NCBI RefSeq assembly: GCF_030150285.1
Contig: NZ_JASLGE010000017.1
Location: 1-21,665, forward strand
DNA from: Pseudomonas sp.
GTDB lineage: Bacteria; Pseudomonadota; Gammaproteobacteria; Pseudomonadales; Pseudomonadaceae
Reading direction: 5' to 3'
DNA: 21,665 nucleotides
Part shown: positions 7,801-15,177 of the stretch, piece by piece
How positions within the stretch are numbered: position 1 is the first letter of the stretch
How the letters are laid out: each line of letters opens with the position of its first letter
Notes under the pieces: generated by a model
What the model was told of the DNA's origin: nothing
Databases searched by the model: none
What the model saw: the letters and a program-made list of their open reading frames with translations, nothing else
Program-made: the position numbers and the translations under genes

Positions 7801-8158
7801 TGTACGTGAGTCCGTTGCTGAGCCAGCCGTGGCGGCAACAGCGCCTGCACCTGCGGCAGAGCCGGTTGCAGCTGAAGTCGTGGTAACTGAAGCCGTGGTT
7901 GAGACCGTTGTAGCAGTAGAGCCTGCTGCGGTTGAAACCGTGGTTGCTGCTGAAGTGGTCGAGACCGCCGTTGTGACGGCACCCGAGCCGGCACCCGCCG
8001 CCCCCTCGCTGCCAAGCAACGGTCGTGCCCCTAACGACCCGCGTGAAGTCCGTCGTCGCAAACGCGAAGAAGCTGCAGCAGCTGCCGCAGCCGCCCAAGC
8101 CACTGCGAACGAAGCCGTAGCCCAGGAAAAGGAACACGAGCCTAAACCCCTCGCCTAA
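4844..8158 (+). CDS. rne: Ribonuclease E, degradosome scaffold
   Basis: This 1104-residue essential endoribonuclease processes rRNA and tRNA and starts mRNA decay. The N-terminal half is conserved: S1 domain about 35-125, DNase I-like catalytic region with Asp300 (SIDINSARATKG) and Asp343 (IDFIDM), and the Zn-link CPRC at 401-404, each three residues before its E. coli equivalent. Residues 557-572 (PSLFKGLVKSLVSLFA) form an amphipathic helix like the E. coli membrane-targeting segment A. The remainder is low complexity: REER/APREE repeats at about 615-730, an Arg-rich RRRSRGQRRRSNRRERQR block near 763-780, a long Ala/Val/Pro/Glu-rich tract with an exact 30-bp tandem repeat, and NDPREVRRRKREE from 1064. 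NDPR and REER motifs have been reported as protein and RNA contacts in Pseudomonas RNase E. Long antisense frames across this gene are codon-bias shadows. Confidence 0.97.
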   Translation: MKRMLINATQPEELRVALVDGQRLYDLDIESGAREQKKANIYKGRITRIEPSLEAAFVDFGSERHGFLPLKEISREYFKKAPEGRVNIKDVLSEGQEVIVQVEKEERGNKGAALTTFISLAGRYLVLMPNNPRAGGISRRIEGEERNELREALNGLIAPADMGLIVRTAGLGRSSEEMQWDLDYLLQLWTAIKEASLDRSAPFLIYQESNVIIRAIRDYLRQDIGEVLIDSVEAQDEALTFIRQVMPQYASKIKLYEDSVPLFNRFQIESQIETAFQRVVELPSGGSIVIDPTEALVSIDINSARATKGSDIEETALQTNLEAAEEIARQLRLRDIGGLIVIDFIDMTPAKNQRAVEEKVRECLEADRARVQVGRISRFGLLEMSRQRLRPSLGESSGIVCPRCNGTGIIRDVESLSLAILRLIEEEALKDRTAEVRAQVPIPVAAFLLNEKRNSITKIELRTRARIVILPNDHLETPHFEVQRLRDDSPEAHTNQSSYEIAAAAAEVEEVQPAAATRTLVRQEAAVKAAPPRASAPVPTEAAATPAPAPAATIAEPSLFKGLVKSLVSLFASKEEPAAPAVVEKPVATEPRPARNEERRNGRQQTRSRNGRRDEERKPREERAPREERAPREPREVRETREETPVVATAPREERAPRPPREERQPRAPREERKPRGEGREERVRELREPLDAAPAVAAVAAVSNEEERPARPPREERQPRAPREERAPRETQPVAAPEDEEALSTEEQSQDDTQDNAEGDRPRRRSRGQRRRSNRRERQRDANGNVIEGSEENSEEANADNTPASTAELAAGLAVTEAVASSVISAPAEAQANQQAERATQAIEESTQAETAVEEVKTTAVALVPTPAVEAPVVETTVAQAPAAEVVAQAEAVKAPEAPATPEAQPEVQAAAEPAPVAQAPVVVAEPVVEVAVDAPAVEAPSVEEPVIKAPAVEEPAIEAPAVEEAPEPVKETRVVREPVKETRVVRESVAEPAVAATAPAPAAEPVAAEVVVTEAVVETVVAVEPAAVETVVAAEVVETAVVTAPEPAPAAPSLPSNGRAPNDPREVRRRKREEAAAAAAAAQATANEAVAQEKEHEPKPLA
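7747..7806 (+). repeat. Exact 30-bp tandem duplication inside rne
   Basis: Two identical 30-base units, 7747-7776 and 7777-7806, encode EPVKETRVVR twice (residues 969-978 and 979-988), followed by a partial third unit starting ES. Identity at every base, including wobble positions, points to a recent slippage or unequal-crossover event in the disordered scaffold. Confidence 0.95.
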
Positions 8159-8172
8159 TTCCGAAGGCCACT

Positions 8173-8209
8173 AAAAAGCCCCGCCAGTTCGCACTGGCGG
8201 GGCTTTTTT
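8173..8209 (+). terminator. Strong rho-independent terminator of rne, bidirectional with murB
   Basis: AAAAAGCCCCGCCAG (8173-8187) pairs perfectly with CTGGCGGGGCTTTTT (8194-8208) around a six-base loop, ending in T6. It lies 14 bases after the rne stop and can also end the convergent murB transcript, because A5 on this strand gives T5 on the other. Confidence 0.95.
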
Positions 8210-8241
8210 ACGGCCGTTGAACGGGTTTCAACCCCCCCTCT

Positions 8242-9261
8242 TTAATAGACGTTCGGCTCCATCTCCAGCTTCACACTGAAACGCTGCTCGATATCAGCCT
8301 GTATCTGTCGTGCCAATGCCAGCAGCTGCAAGCCGGTGGCCTTGCCATAGTTCACGAGAACCAATGACTGCAGGCAATGTACTCCCGCATCGGCATCACG
8401 AAAGCCTTTCCAGCCCGCCGCCTCGATCAACCAGCCTGCCGCCAGTTTGACCTGACCATCGGCCTGCGGATAACCCACCAGACCGGGGTACGCCACCTTC
8501 AAATCGGCCGCCAGCGCCGCTGACACCAATGGGTTTTTGAAGAAGCTGCCGGCGTTGCCCAGCACCGCCGGGTCAGGCAATTTCTCGCTGCGAATAGTGC
8601 TGATTGCACGGCTCACATCACTGGCCGACGGCCGCTCAATACCCTGCTCGCTCAATCGCTGGCGTACCGGGCCGTATTCAAGGTGCAAATGCTCCACTCG
8701 ACTGAGTGCAAACCGCACCCGCAAGATCAGCCAGCGCCCGGCCTGCTGTTTGAATACGCTGTCACGATAGCCAAAGCAGCACTGTTCCAGACTGAACTCA
8801 CGCAACTCGCCGGTCTGACGGTCAAGCGCCGTCAACCCCGCAAACACATCCTTGATCTCAACCCCGTAGGCACCGATGTTTTGCATCGGCGCAGCCCCCA
8901 CTGTGCCGGGGATCAAGCTCAGGTTTTCAAGCCCGCAGAAGCCCCGCGCCAGGGACCACAGCACAAAGTCGTGCCAGACTTCACCCGCTTCGGCTTCGAC
9001 CATGACACGCTCGCCATCATCTTCCAGTACACGAATGCCACGACTGGCCATTCGCAGTACCAATGCATCCACATCAGCGGTCAACAGCAGGTTGCTGCCG
9101 CCGCCGATCACCAGCAAAGGCAATGCCCGATCAACCGCGCACTGTAACGCTGCCCGTACGTCGGTATCCGTGTAAGCCTGGGCAAACAGACGGGCCCGCG
9201 CATCGACACCAAAACTGTTAAAGGGTTTGAGCGATGCATTCACTTGCAACTGCAAACTCAT
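8242..9261 (-). CDS. murB: UDP-N-acetylenolpyruvoylglucosamine reductase MurB
   Basis: MurB (339 residues) uses NADPH and FAD to reduce UDP-GlcNAc-enolpyruvate to UDP-MurNAc in the cytoplasm, the second committed step of peptidoglycan synthesis. FAD-binding motifs VIGGGSNLL (51-59) and SLIPGTVGAAPMQNIGAYG (115-133) are clear. The catalytic Ser is Ser239 in GNAGSFFKNP, and Arg166 in YRDS matches the conserved active-site Arg. Its length fits the type I, E. coli-like enzyme. It is the last gene of the comEC operon. Its ATG overlaps the phosphatase stop (ATGA), implying translational coupling. Confidence 0.97.
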   Translation of the reverse strand: MSLQLQVNASLKPFNSFGVDARARLFAQAYTDTDVRAALQCAVDRALPLLVIGGGSNLLLTADVDALVLRMASRGIRVLEDDGERVMVEAEAGEVWHDFVLWSLARGFCGLENLSLIPGTVGAAPMQNIGAYGVEIKDVFAGLTALDRQTGELREFSLEQCCFGYRDSVFKQQAGRWLILRVRFALSRVEHLHLEYGPVRQRLSEQGIERPSASDVSRAISTIRSEKLPDPAVLGNAGSFFKNPLVSAALAADLKVAYPGLVGYPQADGQVKLAAGWLIEAAGWKGFRDADAGVHCLQSLVLVNYGKATGLQLLALARQIQADIEQRFSVKLEMEPNVY

Positions 9262-9722
9262 ACACGTCCCTTTAGCTCGACAACCAGGCTGTCACATGCA
9301 CGCTCGACCAAATCCAGCACCTCTTCAAACCCGTGTTCGCCATCGTAGTAAGGGTCGGGAACTTCATCTTTCATGCCGGCGTAACGTCGCAGGAACAGGT
9401 CCAGTTCGGCCTTGCCACTGGCAGGCTGCAAGGCTTTAAGGTCGCGCAGATTGCTATGGTCCATCGCCAGAATCAGGTCATAGCGATCGAAGTCAGCGGC
9501 GCTGACCTGCTGAGCGCGTTGCGTAGACAGATCATAGCCGCGCCGTTTGGCCGCTCGCTGGCTACGCGAGTCCGGCGCTTTACCCACATGCCAATTGCCC
9601 GTGCCCGCAGAGGCCACCGTAACCTGCTCGGTCAATCTCGCTTCATGCAACTTGGCGCGCAATACGCCTTCGGCGGTGGGCGAACGGCAAATATTGCCCA
9701 GACAAACAAACAGGACGCGCAT
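9258..9722 (-). CDS. Low-molecular-weight protein tyrosine phosphatase
   Basis: This 154-residue LMW-PTP has the P-loop CLGNICRS at residues 7-14 (nucleophile Cys7, Arg13) and the general acid Asp123 in DPYYD. In Gram-negative bacteria such enzymes (Wzb/Etp/PtpA types) dephosphorylate tyrosine kinases or other targets, but no tyrosine kinase gene lies nearby, so the substrate is open. The gene is packed between kdsB (one-base TAATG overlap) and murB (ATGA overlap), so it is co-made with cell-wall and lipopolysaccharide enzymes. That pairing is conserved in pseudomonads as I recall, which hints at a link to envelope synthesis; this is inference only. Confidence 0.95.
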   Translation of the reverse strand: MRVLFVCLGNICRSPTAEGVLRAKLHEARLTEQVTVASAGTGNWHVGKAPDSRSQRAAKRRGYDLSTQRAQQVSAADFDRYDLILAMDHSNLRDLKALQPASGKAELDLFLRRYAGMKDEVPDPYYDGEHGFEEVLDLVERACDSLVVELKGRV

Positions 9723-10483
9723 TAGGCCTCCAACAAACGCCGTACGCGTTCAAGGTCTTCAACCGTATCAACCCCCGCAGGCGGGGCTACCAGCACATCA
9801 GCCACATGGATGCGCACGCCATGCCACAGCGCTCGCAATTGCTCCAGGCGCTCAGTGTTTTCGAGCCAGCACGGGCCCCAACTGACGAAGTCGTGCAAGA
9901 AACCTGCGCGGTACGCATAAATACCAATGTGCCGGCGGTATGGCACACCCTGCGGCAGCACGTCCGTTTGGCGGGCAAAATCATCACGGGCCCACGGCAA
10001 TGTCGCCCGGCTGAAGGTTAGCGCCAGTCCATTAATATCGCTGACGACCTTGACCACATTGGGATTGAACAGTGTGTCGATGTCTTCGATCGGCTCCGCC
10101 AGGGTCGCCATGCTCGCTTCGGCATGCGCGGCCAGGTTAGCTGCAACCTGATCGATCACCTGCGGCGGAATCATGGGTTCATCACCCTGCACATTGACCA
10201 CAATGGCCTGGCTGTCCAAACCCAATTGCGTCGCTACTTCAGCCAGACGATCAGTGCCGGACTCGTGGTCCATGCGCGTCATCAGCACCTCAGCGCCAAA
10301 CGCCTGGCAAGCCTCAACAATTCGTACATCGTCGGTGGCAACCACCACCCGCTGCGCACTGCTTTGGCAGGCCTGCTCCCAAACGTGCTGGACCATTGGC
10401 TTGCCAGCAATCAGCAGCAGCGGCTTGCCCGGCAGCCGGGTCGAGGCAAAGCGCGACGGAATAACGACGGTAAACGCGGTCAT
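9722..10483 (-). CDS. kdsB: CMP-Kdo synthetase (3-deoxy-manno-octulosonate cytidylyltransferase)
   Basis: KdsB (253 residues) activates Kdo with CTP to CMP-Kdo for transfer to lipid A. The cytidylyltransferase signature RFASTRLPGKPL lies at residues 11-22, with the substrate and metal-binding VVNVQGDEP at 95-103. Length and start (ATG 10483) match the family. The ATG overlaps the stop of the Trm112-like gene by four bases (ATGA). Both KdsB and LpxK in this operon serve the Kdo-lipid A core. Confidence 0.97.
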   Translation of the reverse strand: MTAFTVVIPSRFASTRLPGKPLLLIAGKPMVQHVWEQACQSSAQRVVVATDDVRIVEACQAFGAEVLMTRMDHESGTDRLAEVATQLGLDSQAIVVNVQGDEPMIPPQVIDQVAANLAAHAEASMATLAEPIEDIDTLFNPNVVKVVSDINGLALTFSRATLPWARDDFARQTDVLPQGVPYRRHIGIYAYRAGFLHDFVSWGPCWLENTERLEQLRALWHGVRIHVADVLVAPPAGVDTVEDLERVRRLLEA

Positions 10484-10665
10484 TTATCCAGACGCTCATC
10501 GGTGCTGATGGTACGAGCTTCGGTTTCAAGCATCACCGGAATACCATCACGAATCGGGTAAGCCAGGCCGGCACCTTTGCTGATCAGTTCGGTTTTATCG
10601 GCACTGAGTTTGAGTGGGCCTTTGCAAACAGGGCAAGCGAGGATATCGAGCAATTTGGTGTCCAT
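10480..10665 (-). CDS. Trm112/YcaR-like small protein (UPF0434)
   Basis: This 61-residue protein (MDTKLLDILACPVCKGPLKL...) belongs to the Trm112-like YcaR family. It has one CPVC cysteine pair, with no second pair evident. Eukaryotic and archaeal Trm112 activates methyltransferases; the role of the bacterial form is not established. The start is ATG 10665, preceded by AGGGGAA at good spacing. The frame continues upstream to 10755, but that extension overlaps the lpxK end and does not resemble the family. It sits between lpxK (25-base gap) and kdsB (ATGA overlap), as ycaR sits before kdsB in E. coli. Confidence 0.93.
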   Translation of the reverse strand: MDTKLLDILACPVCKGPLKLSADKTELISKGAGLAYPIRDGIPVMLETEARTISTDERLDK

Positions 10666-10690
10666 GTAGGTTCCCCTGGATAAAGATGAA

Positions 10691-11686
10691 TTAGGGCAAA
10701 AGACGCTGTAGCTGTTGATCAAGCCAAAGCACAAAAGCCTCTGATGGTGCCGCATCCACCGTCAGGTACCACCAGTCAGGTGACGCAAAGTCACGGCACT
10801 TCACCGCGTCCTTTTCCGTCATGACCACGGGCAATGGCGGCGTAAATTTCAAGACTTCAGCGCTGTAAGGCGCATGGTCAGCAAAAGCATGGGCGATTGG
10901 CTGCCAGTGTAGCGTTTCAAGGGTGGTGAAGAAACGCTGCGGGTTACCGATCCCGGCCACCGCATGCACCGCTTGCCCCGGCGGGAAATGGTCCAGCGGC
11001 TGACGCTCGCCACTGAGCAGGTTGATCAGTGCCGCCGGTTTCAATTGAAAGGCAAAGCCTGCCAGCGGGTCACTGGCCGCACCGTTATACAACACGGCAT
11101 CGACACTCTGTAGACGCTCAACCGGCTCACGCAGCGGGCCAGCGGGCAGGCAACGACCGTTTCCCAACCCCCGGGCGTTATCGATCAGCACCAACTCAAG
11201 GTCACGGGCCAAACGGTAATGCTGCAAGCCATCGTCCGACAAAATCAGGTCGAGCGGCTCACTGGCCAGCAAGCCTTGCACCGCTCGGCTACGGTCCGGG
11301 TCAATCATCAAGGGCACGCCGCTGCGCTGCACAATCAGTAGCGGCTCATCGCCCGCAACCTCGGCACTCTGCTCAGCCCGAACACGCCAGGGAAACTGCG
11401 GTGGCCTGGCACCATAGCCACGACTCACCACCCCGACCCGCAGGCCTTGGCGCTGACAGTGTTCGATCAACCATAAAATCAGCGGCGTTTTACCGGTGCC
11501 GCCCACAGTGATGTTGCCGACCACCACGACCGGCACAGGCGCACGGTAAATAGTGCCTTCACCGGCCACAAACCGCGCCCGCTTGCGCTCAACCACCCGC
11601 CGGTACAAACACTCCAGCGGGCGCAGCAGGGCCAGCAACGGATGCCCGGCATACCAGGCGCGCAACAAACGATCAGACATAGCCAT
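10691..11686 (-). CDS. lpxK: Tetraacyldisaccharide 4'-kinase LpxK
   Basis: LpxK (331 residues) is the membrane-bound kinase that phosphorylates the 4' position of the lipid A disaccharide, the step before Kdo addition. The P-loop is GNITVGGTGKT at 57-67, after a hydrophobic N-terminal helix (about 14-24) that associates with the membrane. DDGLQHYRLARDLELVLID further along is the conserved DDGxQ segment. The start ATG 11686 shares one base with the exbD stop (TGATG); a second ATG two codons later is possible. It is fifth from last in the comEC operon. Confidence 0.96.
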   Translation of the reverse strand: MAMSDRLLRAWYAGHPLLALLRPLECLYRRVVERKRARFVAGEGTIYRAPVPVVVVGNITVGGTGKTPLILWLIEHCQRQGLRVGVVSRGYGARPPQFPWRVRAEQSAEVAGDEPLLIVQRSGVPLMIDPDRSRAVQGLLASEPLDLILSDDGLQHYRLARDLELVLIDNARGLGNGRCLPAGPLREPVERLQSVDAVLYNGAASDPLAGFAFQLKPAALINLLSGERQPLDHFPPGQAVHAVAGIGNPQRFFTTLETLHWQPIAHAFADHAPYSAEVLKFTPPLPVVMTEKDAVKCRDFASPDWWYLTVDAAPSEAFVLWLDQQLQRLLP

Positions 11687-12114
11687 CAGGGAGTCGCCTG
11701 CGCCTCGACCGTGGTCATGCGCAAGTGGCTGAAACCGAGTTTACCGGCCGCATCCATTGCAGTGATCACGGCTTGATGTCGGGCGTTGCCATCGGCGCTG
11801 ATCGACAACGGCAACGACGTGTCGCCGCCAGACTCTTTCTGCAAGGCTTCCATCAAGTGGGTCAAATCGCTTTGCAGCAACACTTGGTTGTTCACTGAGA
11901 ACACCCCGTCGGCACTGATTGCTATGTCCAGTTGCTTGGCATTCTGATCTTCGCTGGGCGAGCCGCTGACGGCCTCCGGCAAGTCGACCCGCAACTGGGT
12001 TTCACGGGTAAACGTGGTGGTTACAACAAAAAACAGCAGCAGGATAAACACCACGTCAATCAACGACGCGAGGTTGATATCGACCGTTTCTCGCGGCTTG
12101 CGGCGAAATTTCAC
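11686..12114 (-). CDS. exbD: ExbD/TolR-family biopolymer transport protein
   Basis: This 142-residue ExbD-type protein has a short cytoplasmic N-terminus, a single transmembrane helix at about 18-36 (IDVVFILLLFFVVTTTF) carrying Asp20, the proton-channel aspartate, and a periplasmic domain. With ExbB it forms a proton-driven motor that normally energises TonB. The start is GTG 12114, overlapping the exbB stop by four bases (GTGA). No tonB gene is in the window. Whether this pair serves TonB, TolA-like or another partner cannot be told from sequence alone; I used the symbol by similarity. Confidence 0.9.
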   Translation of the reverse strand: MKFRRKPRETVDINLASLIDVVFILLLFFVVTTTFTRETQLRVDLPEAVSGSPSEDQNAKQLDIAISADGVFSVNNQVLLQSDLTHLMEALQKESGGDTSLPLSISADGNARHQAVITAMDAAGKLGFSHLRMTTVEAQATP

Positions 12115-12746
12115 GCGTTGCTCCCGACCATGTCGACTTCGCGGTCGCCCTGTACCACTTCGACCAGCTTGATCGCTTCCTGCTCCATGCCGACCACCAG
12201 TTCATCCACACGGCGTTGCAAAAAGCGGTGGAAGAACACCGCCGGGATCCCCACCATCAAGCCAGCAGCCGTCGTAATCAGTGCCTTGGAAATACCACCG
12301 GCCAAAATGGCCGCGTTGGTGGTCATGCCCGAGCCCATGAACGAGCTGAAAATATCGATCATGCCCAGCACGGTTCCCAACAAGCCCAGCAAGGGGGCCA
12401 TCGCCGCAATCGTACCCAGCGTATTGAGGTAACGCTCCAGCTCATGGATGACACGGGCGGCCGCCTCTTCGATGCACTCTTTCATGATCTCGCGGCCATG
12501 TTTTGAGTTGGCCAGGCCTGCCGCCAGGATCTCCCCCAGCGGGGAGTCGGCGCGCAATTGCTTGAGTTTGTCTTTGTCCAGTTGCTTGTCCTTGATCCAG
12601 ACCCAGACTTGCCCCAACAAATGAGGTGGGGTCACGCGGCTGGCACGCAAGGTCCACAGGCGCTCGACAATAATGCCCAGCGCGGCAACAGAACTCAGAA
12701 TGATCGGCAGCATCATCCAGCCGCCGGATTTGACCAGTTCCCACAC
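12111..12746 (-). CDS. exbB: ExbB/TolQ-family biopolymer transport protein
   Basis: This 211-residue MotA/TolQ/ExbB proton-channel protein has transmembrane segments near 11-30, 112-135 and 148-175, and the family motif APLLGLLGTVLGMI at 117-130. The start is GTG 12746 (MWELVKSGGWMMLP), because AGGGG lies nine bases upstream and the family begins here; the frame is open to 12824 without similarity. It pairs with exbD downstream. An 81-base gap separates it from comEC. That gap contains a small stem (CTCGCC/GGCGAG, 12800-12817) and a TAGAGT that could be a -10 box, so exbB may also have its own promoter. Confidence 0.92.
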   Translation of the reverse strand: MWELVKSGGWMMLPIILSSVAALGIIVERLWTLRASRVTPPHLLGQVWVWIKDKQLDKDKLKQLRADSPLGEILAAGLANSKHGREIMKECIEEAAARVIHELERYLNTLGTIAAMAPLLGLLGTVLGMIDIFSSFMGSGMTTNAAILAGGISKALITTAAGLMVGIPAVFFHRFLQRRVDELVVGMEQEAIKLVEVVQGDREVDMVGSNA

Positions 12747-12827
12747 AGTGACAATCCCCTCGAAAAAGTGCGCCACTCTACCACACGAATGCGCGCTCAC
12801 TCGCCCGTACAGGCGAGCCAACACGCG

Positions 12828-15044
12828 TTAGCCGCGCCAGAACCGGCGCTGGTCACGCAGGCTTTGCGCCTCGCCAAAAGCCCCTAAACGAAACTGCACC
12901 GCATCGTGTACGGCACTGTCCCACACAGTCATCGCCAATGCGTTGTAACGCGCCATCACTTGCGGGTGCGGGTGGCCAAAGCTGTTGCCGTGCCCCCGGG
13001 AGATCAAGACTGAAGTAGACGACAACGCCTTGAGAAATACCATTGACGATGACGTGCGGCTGCCATGATGCGGTGATTGTAACCATTGTGTCGGCACCGC
13101 CAACGGGCTTTGCAGCAACGCTCGCTCGGCCTGAACGTCAATATCCCCCGTCAGCAGCAACCGTTCCTCGTTGGCATTGACCTGAAGCACGCAGGATTTC
13201 TGATTACTATCGGTCGCGCCCTCCCATTGCCACAGCGTGAACGTCACCCCGTCCCACTCCCAGTTCTCCCCCGTCGTACAGGGTTGCGCTTGTAATTGAG
13301 CAGGCAATCCAGCCACGTCGCCACTGACCACCCGTGTGACAGCCCGTTCACGCTGTACCGCGAGCGCGCCACCCGCGTGGTCCGAGTCGGCATGGCTGAT
13401 CACCATCATGTCGAGCTTATCAACGCCCAATGAACGCAACACAGGCACCACCACCCGCTCACCCAAATCAAGATCCCGAACCCTGGGGCCGGCGTCATAC
13501 AGCAACGTGTGATGACGGGTTTGCAGCACCATCGCCAACCCCTGCCCGACGTCCAGTTGCCACACCTGAACTTGGCCGTGCGGGATTGAAGCGCGCGGCG
13601 CAAACACCGCGAGCAAGACCAGCGGCCAACCCAGCGGTCTGAGGGGAACACCCGCCGGCAACAGCAGCAACAGAACACCCAGCACACTCAAGCCCCACAC
13701 GCCGATCGGCACATCGCTCGGCTGCCAGGGCGAGACCTGCTCGGCCAACACTGCCAGCACACGAATCAGCCCATCCAGTAAAGCGCCCGACAGCCACAAC
13801 AACCCATCGCCAAGCCAGGGCACGGGTAACAGCAAGGTTCCCAACAACGCTGTCGGCAGTACCGCCAGGCTGATCCAGGGCACCGCCACCAGATTGGCCA
13901 ACGGCCCGGTGAGACTGATTGGCAGGCCGAGTATCCACAATAGCGGCAGCAGCCCCACAGCGATCAACCCTTGGGGCCGCAACCAGGCCGCACGCCACCC
14001 CCAAGGCCCCAGTCGCGCGCCAAAGGTAAAAATCAGCACCGCCACAGCACCAAAAGACAACCAGAAGCCCGGCCGCAGGCTGGCCAGCGGTTCAATCACA
14101 AGAACCGCATTGAGTGCCACCAAAAAGGGCAACCAGGCCCCCAAATGGCGAAAGCGCAATCGCCAGGCCAGCACCAGCGCAAGCATCATGCAAGCCCGCT
14201 GAACGGGCACTTCAAAGCCCGCCAGTAGGCCGTAGGCGGTTGCGCCCGCAAAAGCCAGCCCGCACGCCCAAGGCAGCCAAGGCAACCGCTGCGGCCACCA
14301 CCCATAACGCGCCAGCAGTGCGACCAGGCCGTAGATCAGCCCCGCAAACAGGCCAATATGCTGCCCCGAGATCACCAACAAATGCACGGTGCCCGTCGCT
14401 TGCAATATCGCCCAGTCGTCGCGGCTCAAGCCGGACCCGTCGCCCATCACCAGCGCGGCCAGCCAGGGGGCCCGGTCATGGGCACCACTGTGCAACAACC
14501 GCTGGCGTAAACCGTCTCGCCAAGCGTAACGGGCCGGTGCCAACAACTGACCATCTTTGACGCTACCGGTGGCTCCAATACGCTGTGCCAGCAACCAGGC
14601 TTCGTAATCGAAGCCCTGAGGGTTGAGCAACCCCCTGGGGCGCTTGAGTTTGACCGCCAAGCGCCAGCGCTCGCCACTGTTTACAGACGGGCCGCCATAC
14701 CAACTCAACCGCAAGGTCTTGGGTAATCGGGTATGCCGCGAATAAGCGTCACTCACTTCAAAGCGCACACTGCCCTCCGAGTGCTGCGCCAGCCCGATGA
14801 CACGCCCCTCAACCCACAGGGTTCGACCGTCCATCGTGCTGGGTAAACGATCATCGATTGCCCACTGCCCCTGCACACAGGCCCAGGCAAAACCCAGCAC
14901 AAACAACCCGGCCAGGTACCTGCGAAAGACCAGCAGCCCCCCACCCGCGACCCATAGCAGCCACACACACCACACCGGCGGCAATACCGGTAAAAAACGC
15001 AAGGCAAGCAAGCCCGACGCCAGCGCCAACATCCCTGTATGCAT
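12828..15044 (-). CDS. comEC: DNA internalisation protein ComEC/Rec2
   Basis: This full-length 738-residue ComEC has an N-terminal DUF4131/OB-type region after two or three membrane helices (1-65), a central competence domain with many transmembrane helices (about 215-495, including LLVISGQHIGLFAGL), and a C-terminal metallo-beta-lactamase domain. The metal site reads SHADSDHAGG (His551, Asp553, Asp555, His556), with LLLTGDID and HHGSRTSSS (His659, His660) further on. ComEC carries single-stranded DNA across the inner membrane during transformation, and the metallo-beta-lactamase domain has been proposed as the nuclease. The start is ATG 15044; ATG 15032, with ACAGGG in front, is an alternative. 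It is first in the envelope operon. Confidence 0.95.
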   Translation of the reverse strand: MHTGMLALASGLLALRFLPVLPPVWCVWLLWVAGGGLLVFRRYLAGLFVLGFAWACVQGQWAIDDRLPSTMDGRTLWVEGRVIGLAQHSEGSVRFEVSDAYSRHTRLPKTLRLSWYGGPSVNSGERWRLAVKLKRPRGLLNPQGFDYEAWLLAQRIGATGSVKDGQLLAPARYAWRDGLRQRLLHSGAHDRAPWLAALVMGDGSGLSRDDWAILQATGTVHLLVISGQHIGLFAGLIYGLVALLARYGWWPQRLPWLPWACGLAFAGATAYGLLAGFEVPVQRACMMLALVLAWRLRFRHLGAWLPFLVALNAVLVIEPLASLRPGFWLSFGAVAVLIFTFGARLGPWGWRAAWLRPQGLIAVGLLPLLWILGLPISLTGPLANLVAVPWISLAVLPTALLGTLLLPVPWLGDGLLWLSGALLDGLIRVLAVLAEQVSPWQPSDVPIGVWGLSVLGVLLLLLPAGVPLRPLGWPLVLLAVFAPRASIPHGQVQVWQLDVGQGLAMVLQTRHHTLLYDAGPRVRDLDLGERVVVPVLRSLGVDKLDMMVISHADSDHAGGALAVQRERAVTRVVSGDVAGLPAQLQAQPCTTGENWEWDGVTFTLWQWEGATDSNQKSCVLQVNANEERLLLTGDIDVQAERALLQSPLAVPTQWLQSPHHGSRTSSSMVFLKALSSTSVLISRGHGNSFGHPHPQVMARYNALAMTVWDSAVHDAVQFRLGAFGEAQSLRDQRRFWRG

Positions 15045-15177
15045 AGCCAGCCCAAAAAAGTCCTTCCCTTCGGATTAGCTGAAACCGTGGCGTGGCGCTT
15101 TATTAATTGTCACAAAGTCTGAATAGGCATACCGCGCGATTTGGGCATACTGCCTGATTGATCCTAGGGAGAGGCCC

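Noticed and set aside
7747..7806. Repeat considered as a CRISPR-like array
   Set aside because: There are only two units, directly adjacent without spacers, in frame inside rne.
7091..8137. A 348-codon minus-strand frame opposite the rne 3' half
   Set aside because: It is a shadow of the repetitive Ala/Val/Glu coding region; the Cys/Arg/Gly-rich translation is not protein-like.
12800..12817. CTCGCC/GGCGAG stem between comEC and exbB considered as a terminator
   Set aside because: The stem is only six base pairs and no T run follows on the minus strand, so it is unlikely to separate comEC from the rest of the operon.
15107..15135. TTGTCA (15107-15112) as the -35 of the DUF2062 gene
   Set aside because: The sequence at the right distance (TACCGC) is a poor -10 box, so I did not list it as a promoter.
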